Shown: in pieces, positions 1 to 7,041 of the stretch
How positions within the stretch are numbered: the stretch's first letter is position 1
Layout: each line of letters starts with the position of its first letter
NCBI RefSeq assembly: GCF_000499385.1
Contig: NW_013654441.1
Coordinates: 1-15,000 of the forward strand
Direction of reading: 5' to 3'
DNA: 15,000 bases
Source of the DNA: Eimeria necatrix
Lineage: Eukaryota > Apicomplexa > Conoidasida > Eucoccidiorida > Eimeriidae
The notes under the pieces: generated by a model
What the model saw: the letters and a program-made list of their open reading frames with translations, nothing else
The model's database searches: none
What the model was told of the DNA's origin: nothing
Translations under genes and position numbers: made by a program

Positions 1-2012
1 CCCGCCCCGGGGGAGGGGGCCCCCGGGGAGGGGGCCCCCGGGGAGGGGGCCCCCGGGGAGGGGGCCCCAGGGGGCCCCCAGGGAGATGCAGCAGCAGGGG
101 GGGAGGAGCAGCAGGGGGGGAGGGAAAAGGGGAAGAAGGAAAAGAAAAAAGAAAAGGAAAAAGAAAACAGTTTTGAAATGGAAGGAAACGAAGTTGTGGA
201 CTTGAAAGTCAAGTTCAGGGGCACAGGAGATTTCGATAAGTGCTTCGATCTCGCCTCAACGTGGGGTTTAGGGTTTAGGGTTTAGGGTTTAGGGTTTAGG
301 GTTTAGGGTTTAGGGTCTAGGGCTTTTTGCTTTTTTGCGGAGATTGGAGGGAGGACGAGGCCACCTCATTGTTTCCTTCGGTTTTCAAGGTCTAGGGTTC
401 AGGGCTTAGGGTTTAGGGTTTAGGGTTTAGGGTTTAGGGTTTAGGGTTTTGTGTATCTGCGCAGACTCTTCTTTAACGCGCCTTGCTTTGTAAACCGCTG
501 CTCCTTCAACGGGGTGTACCAACCAAGGCTGAGGGACAGCAAGTAAAACAACTGGGACTTTTAGGGCTTAGGGTTTAGGGTTTAGGGTTTAGGGTTTAGG
601 GTTTAGGGTTTAGGGTTTAGGGTTTCCGCAGGAGCGGGTGCTTCTGCTCTCTGAAGGGCCCGCCCCTCTTGGGCCTTCGCGTCCAGGACTGCGCTCCCCG
701 CAGGCCGCAGGGCTTAGGGTTTAGGGTTTAGGGTTTAGGGTTTAGGGTTTAGGGTTTGGGGTTTGGGGTTTGCAGGTTTTTGGCGTTTGGGCAGCTGGCG
801 AAGGTGTGGGGCGCGCTGGACCTCCCGAGTTCTCCGACTTTAATTAATTGGCAAAAAAAGACAAAAAGAATTTGCGAACTGACGGAGGAGGGTCTTCAGG
901 TGTACAGACAGCAGCACGCCATCAAGGCCTACTCCCCGGTACGCCCCAGCCCCAAACCCTAAACCCTAAACCCTAAACCCTAAACCCTCGCGCGGGCGAG
1001 GGGCCGGCGGAGCGGGGGCGGCAGGGCGTTTTAGGATCTAGGGTTTACGGTTTAGGGTTTAGGGTTTAGGGTTTGGGGTTTAGGGTTTGGGATTTAGGGT
1101 TTAGGGTTTAGGGTTTAGGGTTTAGGGTTTAGGGTTTAGGGTTTTGCGCAGCGGGCGATGATGAAGCTGTGCTGGAAAGCCACGTGGAGCCTCGCGCTGC
1201 TCTCTCGAGGGTTTGGCTTTCCCCTCGACTCTCAGCAGATTTCCTTCGCCATTCCGGCCCCCCCAAACCCTTCCCTAAGACTCCGGATCGATCCCAAAAC
1301 CGATCCCAAAAACGATCCCAAAACCGATCCCAAACACGATCCCAAACACGATCCCAAACACGATCCCAAACACGATCCCAAAGGCGATCCCAAAGGCGAT
1401 CCCAAACACGATCCCAGAGGCGATCCCAAAGGCGATCCCGGAGGCGATCCTGGAGTCGATCCCAAACACGATCCCGGAGTCGACCCCACAGTCGATCCCG
1501 GAGTCGATCCCAAACACGATCCCAGAGGCGATCCCGGAGTCGATCCCGAAGACGATCCCGAAGACGATCCCGACCGCTCTTTGGAGGCGGGCTGGGCGCT
1601 GGGCTCCATGATCGTGGATGTCAACCGCTACCCCGTGATGGTGCCGGAGAAGTGCGTCGAGGGTTTAGGGTTTAGGGTTTAGGGTTTAAGGTTTAGGGTT
1701 TAGGGTTTGGGGGTTGCGGGCTAGGGTTTAGGGTTGGTGCTTGCTCGGCTGCGTCTGGAGTGGGCTGGACCAGGGGTTTAGGGCGCGAGGGTTCCGGCGG
1801 CGGTGCAAGGTCCAGGGTTTAGGGTTTAGGGTTTAGGGTTTAGGGTTTAGGGTTTAGGGTTTGCGCGCAGCGAGGGCCCGCTGAGCTTGTTCGCGGCGTC
1901 TTTGGCATTTCTTTCGACTTCTTTTTCGGCTTTTCTTTTTTATTTCCTCAACAAGTTCAAACAACAATTCCAAACCCTCCAAGGGGGGCCCCTTTTCTCT
2001 TCTTCCATTTAA
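1..2012 (+). CDS. GDA1/CD39-family apyrase (ecto-NTPDase-like), 3' part, five exons, 5' end outside window
   Basis: Apyrases of this family hydrolyse nucleoside tri- and diphosphates, usually as secreted or membrane-anchored ectoenzymes. Exons read as 1-260, 465-542, 776-938, 1152-1651 and 1871-2012 (stop TAA 2010-2012), giving 380 codons with continuous phase (2, 2, 0, 2). Donors are GTGGGG, GTAAAA, GTACGC and GTGCGT. Counting from base 1, Cys81, Cys94 and Cys99 have spacing C-x12-C-x4-C, the last in CSFNGVYQP, which is the CD39 C-terminal lobe pattern as I recall it. FLAFGQLAKVW (114-124), Cys146 and KLCWKATWSLALL (172-184) follow. EAGWALGSM near 312-320 matches apyrase conserved region 5. 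Residues 338-359 form one hydrophobic membrane segment, then a short KFKQQ tail, as in membrane-anchored NTPDases. Regions 1-4 must lie upstream. Oddities: GEGAP repeats and a Lys/Glu-rich stretch (about 1-55), and about 94 residues of DPxx repeat (214-307) before region 5. The family call is strong; exact splice sites are inferred. Confidence 0.8.
10..69 (+). repeat. 15-bp coding minisatellite, GEGAP repeat
   Basis: About four copies of a 15-bp unit, GGGGAGGGGGCCCCC, run from near the left edge. They lie in frame in the first visible apyrase exon and encode Gly-Glu-Gly-Ala-Pro. The array may extend to the left of the window. It joins a Lys/Glu-rich stretch rather than the conserved fold, so it is probably a disordered insertion. 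Confidence 0.75.
261..464 (+). repeat. Apyrase intron 1 with two telomere-like TTTAGGG arrays
   Basis: The inferred intron runs from AAC|GTGGGG to TGCGCAG|A. TTTAGGG arrays with few variants occupy about 267-322 and 391-450. About 68 bases of unique sequence separate them (323-390). That segment could pose as an exon (acceptor-like GGAG near 337, AAG|GTCTAG near 391). Skipping it joins the flanking exons in phase and restores the C-x12-C-x4-C spacing expected for CD39 proteins, so it is treated as intronic. Confidence 0.7.
543..775 (+). repeat. Apyrase intron 2 with two telomere-like TTTAGGG arrays
   Basis: The intron runs from AGCAA|GTAAAA to GGTTTGCAG|G. Arrays lie at about 560-626 and 713-771; the last units drift to TTTGGGG just before the acceptor. 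The unique segment 632-718 is open, phase-symmetric (2 and 2) and preceded by TTTCCGCAG, so it could be a cassette exon. The conserved spacing between CSFNG and the next helix is kept only if it is skipped. Confidence 0.65.
939..1151 (+). repeat. Apyrase intron 3 with telomere-like arrays in both orientations
   Basis: The intron runs from CCG|GTACGC to TTTTGCGCAG|C. A CCCTAAA array (about 950-988) is followed by a GC-rich spacer and then a longer TTTAGGG array (about 1032-1143) with a few variant units. Opposite orientations within one intron could fold into a hairpin. The acceptor follows the last repeat unit within about ten bases. Confidence 0.7.
1290..1571 (+). repeat. 12-bp coding minisatellite encoding DPxx tetrapeptides
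   Basis: About 23.5 tandem copies of a 12-bp unit related to GATCCCAAACAC lie in frame in apyrase exon 4. They encode DPKH, DPKG, DPGV, DPRG, DPED and similar tetrapeptides. Asp-Pro is invariant while positions 3 and 4 vary, and the repeat grades from DPKx to DPGV/DPED toward the 3' end. The array is also open in a second + frame (Arg-Ser-rich) and in two minus frames, which are shadows. It sits between the conserved ISFAI and EAGWALG segments. Confidence 0.85.
1652..1870 (+). repeat. Apyrase intron 4 with telomere-like TTTAGGG arrays
   Basis: The intron runs from GAGAA|GTGCGT to TTTGCGCGCAG|C. Arrays occupy about 1662-1710 and 1815-1862, with scattered single units in the unique DNA between. 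The acceptor again lies directly after the final repeat unit. The exon-4 frame would stay open a few codons into the repeat if the intron were retained. Confidence 0.65.
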
Positions 2013-2040
2013 ATCCCAAAACCCAAACCCCTCCCCCTCT
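2013..2040 (+). other. Start of apyrase 3' flank
   Basis: Short C/A-rich sequence after the TAA stop, leading into GGGGCCCC repeats. No AATAAA polyadenylation signal is seen before the repeats. Confidence 0.4.
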
Positions 2041-2540
2041 CTTGGGGGCCCCCTCAGGGGCCCCACTCAGGGGCCCCTTGAGGGGCCCCTTGAGGGGCCA
2101 CTTGGGGGGCCCCAGTGAGGGGCCCCTTGAGGGGCCCCTTGAGGGACCCCTTGGGGGGCCCCAGTGAGGGGCCCCTTGAGGGGCCCCTTGAGGGGCCCCT
2201 TGAGAGGCCCCAGTGAGGGGCCCCTTGAGGGGCCCCTTGAGGGGCCCCAGTGAGGGGCCCCTTGAGGGGCCCCTTGTGAGGCCCTTGAGGGGCCCCTTGA
2301 GGGGCTCTTGCGGGGCTTTTGAGGGGCCCTTGAGGGGCCCCCCGAGGGTCCTTTTGAGGGTACTTCCCTAGGGCCTCCTGAGGGGCCCCTTGTTGGGGCC
2401 CTCTGAGGGGCCCCCCTGTTGGGGCCCCCTGAGGGGCCCCCTGTTGGGGCCTCCTGAGGGGCCCCCTGTTGGGGCCCCCTGAGGGGCCCCCTGTTGGGGC
2501 CCCCTGAGGGGCCCTCTGTTGGGGCCCCCTGAGGGGCCCC
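2041..2540. repeat. GGGGCCCC minisatellite block, two repeat families
   Basis: This 500-base block holds more than twenty GGGGCCCC-type palindromic cores. The left part (to about 2290) is mainly a 12-bp unit, GGGGCCCCTTGA, periodically interrupted by a GGCCCCAGTGA variant, which gives a higher-order pattern. The right part (about 2404-2540) is a 25-bp unit of the form TGAGGGGCCCCCTGTTGGGGCCCCC, with starts near 2404, 2430, 2455, 2480, 2505 and 2530. Minus-strand frames stay open as Gly-Pro-rich shadows. There is no support for a gene here. Confidence 0.85.
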
Positions 2541-2698
2541 CCAAACAAAATTTGTGACTTTGTTGAATTTTGAAGTCTCGATTTGTTTCAAAGAAATGCA
2601 TTTCTACATTTGTAATACAAGTTGAAAACGACATTTTGCTTCTCCACACGAGGTTTAGGGTCTAGGGTTTAGGGTTTAGGGTTAGGGTTTAGGGTTTA
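2541..2698. repeat. AT-rich spacer followed by a TTTAGGG array
   Basis: Bases 2541-2651 are unique and AT-rich, unlike the flanking repeats. A short telomere-like array (about 2652-2698) follows. A minus-strand frame through the AT-rich part has a Met and reads as ordinary peptide for about 30 residues before entering repeats, but no splice or family evidence backs it. Best read as intergenic. Confidence 0.5.
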
Positions 2699-2903
2699 CT
2701 ACTATGGGAAGCGCACGAGGGCCCCTGGGGGCCCCAGGGGGCCCCCCGGGGGGACTTGGGGGGCCCCCGGGGGCCCCTGAGCGGGCTGGGGCCCTTTGAT
2801 TGCCTTTGGGGAGTTTTTGGGGCTTTTGAGGTTTTGGAAGGTTAAAGGGGGCCCTTCAGCCCACAGCGTTGTGGGCAGCAGCAGCAGCAGCAGCAGCAAC
2901 CAG

Positions 2904-2937
<34 letters not shown>

Positions 2938-3062
2938 TAGAAGCAGCAGCAGCAGCAGCTAGAAGCAGCAGCAGCAGCAGCAGCAGCAAGACAATGATGG
3001 GGGGGTCTATTGTTAGGTAGTTTTTGCTGCGTCACTGCTGCTGCAGCAATAAGAGGCCTCTT
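2699..3062. repeat. GGGGCCCC segment and CAG tract, no supported gene
   Basis: GGGGCCCC-rich DNA (2717-2790) is followed by about 85 bases of unique sequence and a broken CAG tract (about 2876-2990). Both strands have open frames. The + frame reads Ser/Gln/Ala runs ending near 3020; the minus frame reads a Pro/Lys-rich peptide ending at 2702. Neither has a convincing start, so this could be an exon of an unrecognised gene on either strand or simply repeat DNA. Confidence 0.35.
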
Positions 3063-3155
3063 CGGGGCCCCAATGGACAGAAAAAGGAACAAATTGGACT
3101 TCTAAATGGAATTAATGAAATATAAATAATTAAAAACAATTAAAAGTTAATTAAA
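3063..3155 (+). promoter_or_regulatory. AT-rich upstream region of the 251-aa membrane protein gene
   Basis: AT-rich sequence (TAAATAATTAAAAACAAT and similar) lies directly before the ATG at 3156, in contrast to GC-rich surroundings. The genes at 9466 and 11632 are also preceded by AT-rich DNA, so this is probably promoter or 5' UTR. No specific element is recognised. Confidence 0.4.
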
Positions 3156-4078
3156 ATGGACAAGGGGGCCTCCGTTGCGAGCGATCTGGCCGAAGCCGCT
3201 CGCTGCGCAGCTGCTGCTGCTGCTGATTCGTGGCCTTGCTTGCACAGATTTGCGCAATTTAAAGAATAAATTGAATTTAAATAATAAATTAATTCGCATT
3301 TATAAAATAAATTCACAAAGTGCTGCAAAACAACAGCAGAACCGGCTCACAGGGGGCCCCTGGCACACCCTCTCTTCCGGGGGCCCCCTGGTGCTGGCTG
3401 TACAGACAGAAGAGCCGCTTAGACCCCCGAAAGCGCGTATAAACACTTTCTAATTAATTTAGTTTTATTTTATTCATTTCTAATCATCTGCAGCTCCTTC
3501 TGGGGGGCCCCCCGACCCCCGAGGGCCCCATGGGCCCCCCCCCCAACTTCCAGGGCTACCTCAAGGGGGCCCTCAGCCGCGCCTCTTTGCTGCTGCAGTC
3601 GGCCCTGGGGGCCCCCCGCGGACCTCCCTCAGGAGGGGGCCCCAGCAGGGGCCCCCCGCCTCCCAGGGGGGCCCCCAAGGGGCCCCCGCGGGGGGCCCCC
3701 GGAGGGGCCCCCGGGGGGCCCCCGCGGGGGGCCCCCGGGGGGCCCCCCTGGGGGGCCCCCCCCTCGCTGGCAGCAGCAGCAGCTTCGCTCCGTGGGCGGC
3801 TCGCAGCAGCAAACGAACAAGTGGGGTCTTGGGCGCTGCGAGAGGCCCCCCCTGCCTTTCGTTTTAAGGGTACTAAGTATGCAGCTTACCCCGGGGGGCC
3901 CCCCCGGGGGGGCCCCCCGGGGGGCCCCTGGGGGGGCCCCCGGGGGGGCCCCCTGGAGCAGCAAAAGAAAGCCAATTTGCTGTCGCTGGGGCTGCTGCTG
4001 GGCTCTGCATGCATTTTGATTTTTACCCCTTTGTACCTCAACAGCCTTTACGGACAAAGGCCCAGCAAGCAGCACTGA
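3156..4078 (+). CDS. Single-pass membrane protein of unknown function, 251 aa, three exons
   Basis: Not a family I recognise. Exons read as 3156-3229, 3340-3436 and 3494-4078 (stop TGA 4076-4078), in phase 2 then 0. The 57-base second intron is a good AT-rich candidate: donor GTATAA, branch-like TTCTAAT, acceptor ATCTGCAG. The first donor (TTC|GTGGCC) is weaker. The peptide starts MDKGASVASDLAEAARC, continues through APWCWLYRQKSRLDPRKR, then a Gly/Pro/Ala-rich repeat section coded by GGGGCCCC DNA. The less repetitive stretch ANEQVGSWALREAPPAFRF follows. Residues about 217-240 (ANLLSLGLLLGSACILIFTP and on) form one hydrophobic membrane span with a tail of about a dozen residues. A tail-anchored or small mitochondrial membrane protein would fit, but that is inference. 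A fallback model is a single exon from the ATG at 3530. Confidence 0.65.
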
Positions 4079-4090
4079 CAAGGGCCCCAA

Positions 4091-4092
4091 CA

Positions 4093-4127
<35 letters not shown>

Positions 4128-4160
4128 AGCAGCAGCAGCAGCGGCAGCGGGGCTGCAGCG
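4091..4160. repeat. Abutting CTG and CAG tracts (trinucleotide inverted repeat)
   Basis: About ten CTG units run directly into CAG units, so the strand is self-complementary and could fold into a hairpin. It lies just past the stop of the membrane protein gene. Minus-strand frames through it read as Ala or Ser runs. Confidence 0.7.
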
Positions 4161-4492
4161 GCGGCTGCAGCAGCGGACCTGCTGAAGCCACGGGCAGCAA
4201 CAGGGCCCCCTGCAGGGCAAAAGGGCCCGAAGGGGCCCCTGGGGGCCCCCGAGGGGCCCCCGGGGGCCCCCAAGGGGCCCCTGGGGGCCCCCAGTGCCCT
4301 CTACAAAACCCGGGAGGGCCCCCAGGGCGTCTCAGTACCCTTGAGGCCCCTGGAGGCCCCCAGCGTCTCATGGGGCCCCAAAGGGGGCCCCCAAAAGGGT
4401 AATGGGGCCCCCTTTGGGGGTTTTGGGGGCCCCTGGGGCCTCCAGGGGGCCCCTGGGGGCCCACTGCAGTTTGCTGCAGTTCAGTAGGGGCC
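4161..4492. repeat. GGGGCCCC-rich intergenic segment
   Basis: Irregular GGGGCCCC repeats with some unique DNA. A minus-strand frame with a peptide such as GAPTELQQTAVGPQGPP enters from the right and could be the 3' part of the minus-strand candidate gene. I see no splice evidence strong enough to model it. Confidence 0.4.
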
Positions 4493-4526
4493 CCATTAAT
4501 GCTGTGGGGCCCCACAGCATTAATGG
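4493..4526. repeat. Perfect 34-bp palindrome
   Basis: Two 17-base arms, CCATTAATGCTGTGGGG and its exact complement, meet with no loop at 4509/4510. The centre contains the TGTGGGGCCCCACA core that recurs elsewhere in the window. Confidence 0.95.
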
Positions 4527-4532
4527 TTTCTT

Positions 4533-4605
4533 ACCCTAAACCCTAAACCCTACCCTAACCCTAAACCCTAAACCCTAGCCCTTGAAGCTAAACCCTAAAC
4601 CCTGG
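4533..4605. repeat. Telomere-like CCCTAAA array
   Basis: Imperfect CCCTAAA units with a short interruption near 4578-4588. On the minus strand it directly follows the last coding-like residues (PQKDDHL) of the candidate Ala-rich gene, where TTG|GTGGCC could act as a donor into the array. Confidence 0.8.
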
Positions 4606-4778
4606 CCACCAAGTGGTCATCCTTTTGAGGCAATACAAAAGCAGCAGCAGCAGCAGAAGTATCAGATGCAGTAGCAACAGCAGCAGCAGCAGCAGCAGAG
4701 CAGGAGTATCTGCAGCAGCAGGAGTATCTGCAGCAGCAGCAGCAGCAGCAGCAGCAGTGGCAGCAGGGAAGTAGTATC

Positions 4779-4835
<57 letters not shown>

Positions 4836-5304
4836 TACGTTACTGCGGGCCCTCTCAAAATGTTTGCAGACTGGGCTGGCCAAGACAACACTCTAGGGTT
4901 TAGGGTTTAGGGTTTAGGAGAAGCCAGGAGGCCTAGCGTTTATATTTGAGGGCCAAAACTCAAGATTTAGGGTTTAGGGTTTAGGGTTTAGGGTTCGGGA
5001 CTTTCTGTTCGGACTGCGCCAGTCAGTACCCTGTGGCGGGAGGGTTTAGGGTTTAGGGTTTAGGGTTTAGCGCACGAGGGTTTACTTGGATTAAAGAAAG
5101 CCACGAGGATTTGAGAAAATACAACTTTCTAGTTCGAGGGTTTAGGGTTTAGGGTTTAGGGTTTAGGGTTTAGGGCTCAGGCTAAGGTTCTCTACTGGTG
5201 ATCTGGGGTGTTCTGGGGCCGCTGGACCCCTCAGTGCGACCCTGGCGACGCTAGGGTTTAGGGTTTAGGGTTTAGGGTTTAGGGTTTACCTGCCATATTA
5301 ACAT
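4606..5304 (-). CDS. Candidate Ala-rich minus-strand gene or pseudogene with telomere-repeat introns
   Basis: No family recognised. Reading leftward, possible exons are 5304-5290 (MLIWQ, donor CAG|GTAAAC), 5250-5196, 5128-5086, 5030-5002 and 4870 onward (CKHFERARSNVS, then an Ala run from a CTG tract). The segments between are telomere-like arrays. Another coding-like stretch, VATASDTSAAAAAFVLPQKD, ends near 4606 in a different frame, so an extra intron is needed inside the CAG region. All phases of the first five exons agree, but the third then has an in-frame TAA. Either this is a decayed gene, one boundary is wrong, or the third exon is skipped; joining exons two and five is also in phase. 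It is convergent with the + gene ending at 4078. Confidence 0.35.
4660..4834. repeat. Interrupted CAG tract
   Basis: Long CAG runs broken by GAGTATCTGCAG-type interruptions that themselves recur. On the minus strand the left part reads as Ala with Val, Thr, Ser and Asp replacements, which resembles real Ala-rich coding sequence. Confidence 0.75.
4892..5289. repeat. Five telomere-like arrays separated by 40-80-base unique segments
   Basis: TTTAGGG arrays lie at about 4892-4918, 4968-4995, 5042-5070, 5138-5175 and 5252-5289. The unique islands between are short, as in the apyrase gene. On the minus strand several islands begin after CCCTAG-, CTAG- or CACAG-type acceptors and end at GTAAACCC, GTCCCG or GTAGAG donors, which is the basis of the minus-strand model. 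Confidence 0.8.
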
Positions 5305-5335
5305 TTTTAATTTATAATTCAACACACACCGGCGC
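5288..5335. promoter_or_regulatory. AT-rich region, possible divergent promoter
   Basis: AT-rich DNA lies between the possible minus-strand start at 5304 and the + strand gene whose first ATG is 5932. No ATG occurs on the + strand between here and 5932. Promoter function is infer red only from base composition and position. Confidence 0.25.
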
Positions 5336-5825
5336 TGTTTGTCGTCTCGCTGCAGCAGCAGCAGCAGCAGCAGCTGCTGCTGCTGCTACTCCGGCTCGAT
5401 TTGCAGCAGCAGCAGCAGCAGCAGCAGCAAGTGACCTTCCGAGGTCCCTCTTACAAAATAAGGCCTGCCATATATTAAGGGGCCCCTAGGGCCCTAACAG
5501 CAGCTTCCGGGGGCCCCAAAAGGGGCCCCTGGGGCCCCGGGAGCCCCCAGGGGGCCCCCGGGGGCCCCCGGGGGGCCCCCAAGGGTTTGAGAGCCTGCTA
5601 GATTGAGGCAGCACAGCAAAACCTTTAATTAGCAGCTTCTGCTGAAGAAGCAGCAGCAGCAGCGGCAGCAGCAGCAGCAGCAGCAGCAGCACAAGCAGCA
5701 GCAGCACAAGCAGCAACGGCTGCAGCAGGAGCAGCAGAAACGGCAGCACAAACACCAGCAGGAACAGCAGCAGCAACCGCCCCGGCAGCGAGGCGGGCAG
5801 CAGCAGCAGCAGCAGCAGAATCACT

Positions 5826-5868
<43 letters not shown>

Positions 5869-5931
5869 AGCAGCTCCTAACCTTCTAGCCCGCCAGGGCC
5901 CCTGGCCACCCGTGGGGGCCCCCTGCTCCGC
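5336..5931 (+). other. CAG/CTG and GGGGCCCC stretch upstream of the zinc-finger gene
   Basis: Contains abutting CAG and CTG tracts (5352-5430), a GGGGCCCC block (5476-5582) and a long CAG tract (5649-5870). The last is open without an ATG from 5629 to 5877 in the same frame as the gene at 5932, reading Ala with Thr, Gly, Glu and Pro substitutions, and ends at TAA 5878-5880. It could be an exon after the TTAATTAG acceptor at 5632, or 5' UTR. No start codon is available. Confidence 0.4.
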
Positions 5932-6411
5932 ATGGAGGCCTCCCAGGGGGCCCCTTTGGGGCCCCCTGAGGGGCCCCCCTTGGGGGCCTCCTTGGGGGCC
6001 CCCTTGGGGGCCCCTGGGGGGCCCCCCCTGGGGCCCCCTTTGGGGGCCCCAGGGGGCCGCGCAGCTGCTGGGGGCCCCCCAGAGGCCTCGGGGCCCCCGC
6101 CAGCTGATAGTGAGGGGCCCTCCGAGGGTACAGGAGGGGGGCCCCCTACAGGCGAGGGGCCCCGGGGCCCCCGGGGCCATGGGGGCCCCCAGGGAGAAGA
6201 GGGTACTGGGGGAGAGGGGCCCCCAGGGGCCCCCCCTGGGGGCCCCTCTGGCCCTGGAGAAGAAGCCATTAAGGGGGCCCCTGCCTCTTTTGTCTCTGAG
6301 CTGCTGGACGGGTTCTATGAATCCCTTGCTGCTGACGTGCTGCAGCAGCAGCAGCAGCAGGAGCAGCAGCAGCAGGAACAACAGCAGCAGCAGGCCCAAG
6401 AGCAGGCGCAG

Positions 6412-6457
<46 letters not shown>

Positions 6458-6568
6458 GGCAGCAGCGGCAGCCGCCGGGCCGCCCCCGCCCGCGACCTGC
6501 ATATACACCTCAAGGCAGCGAGCAGCTGCTGCAGCAGCTGCAGCAGCTGAGAGAGTCAAACAGGCAGC

Positions 6569-6611
<43 letters not shown>

Positions 6612-6786
6612 CCCTCTAGATGGGGTTGAGGTGCTGCTGCTGCTGCCCCACAGCAGCACGGGGGCCCTCTCCTGCCGCGTTGCTGCTGCAGCACGCAAAG
6701 CCCTGAAGGAAAGGTATGGGGCTACGTATGACCCTGCTGCTGCTGCTGTGGCTTTGCTGCAGCAGCAGCAGCAAACAGCAGCAGGC

Positions 6787-6817
<31 letters not shown>

Positions 6818-6998
6818 GCAGGCTCCAACGAAGGGGCCCCCGCAGGCGCAAGCACAGGCGTAGGGGGCCCCTTGTCTCTGTTAAAAGGGGGCCCCGTGCT
6901 GCTGCTGAAGAGTATCCCGTGTCCCGCCGCTCCAGCAGGGCGTCTCGGGCCGCAGCAGCAGCATCGGCTGCTGCTACTGCAGCAAGCGAGGGAGAAGC

Positions 6999-7041
<43 letters not shown>

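Noticed and set aside
323..390. Possible extra apyrase exon between the first two telomere arrays, readable as TSLFPSVFK after a GGAG acceptor
   Set aside because: It does not join the next exon in phase in that reading, and skipping it restores the C-x12-C-x4-C spacing and continuous frame.
632..718. Possible cassette exon reading SGCFCSLKGPPLLG
   Set aside because: It is open and phase-symmetric, but its inclusion would add 29 residues between two motifs that are adjacent in CD39 proteins; kept only as a possible alternative exon.
1169..1675. Arg-Ser-rich frame through the 12-bp repeat, resembling an SR protein
   Set aside because: The other frame carries the conserved apyrase peptides on both sides of the repeat; the RS reading is a shadow of a period divisible by three.
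2041..2540. CRISPR array
   Set aside because: Units are contiguous minisatellites with no unique spacers, in a eukaryotic genome.
2054..2591. Three long Gly/Pro-rich minus-strand frames
   Set aside because: All three minus frames stay open because the GGGGCCCC unit lacks stops; no start, splice or non-repetitive support.
1..5290. True chromosome end or subtelomere
   Set aside because: The telomere-like arrays are short, interstitial, in both orientations and interleaved with exons; nothing indicates a terminal array.
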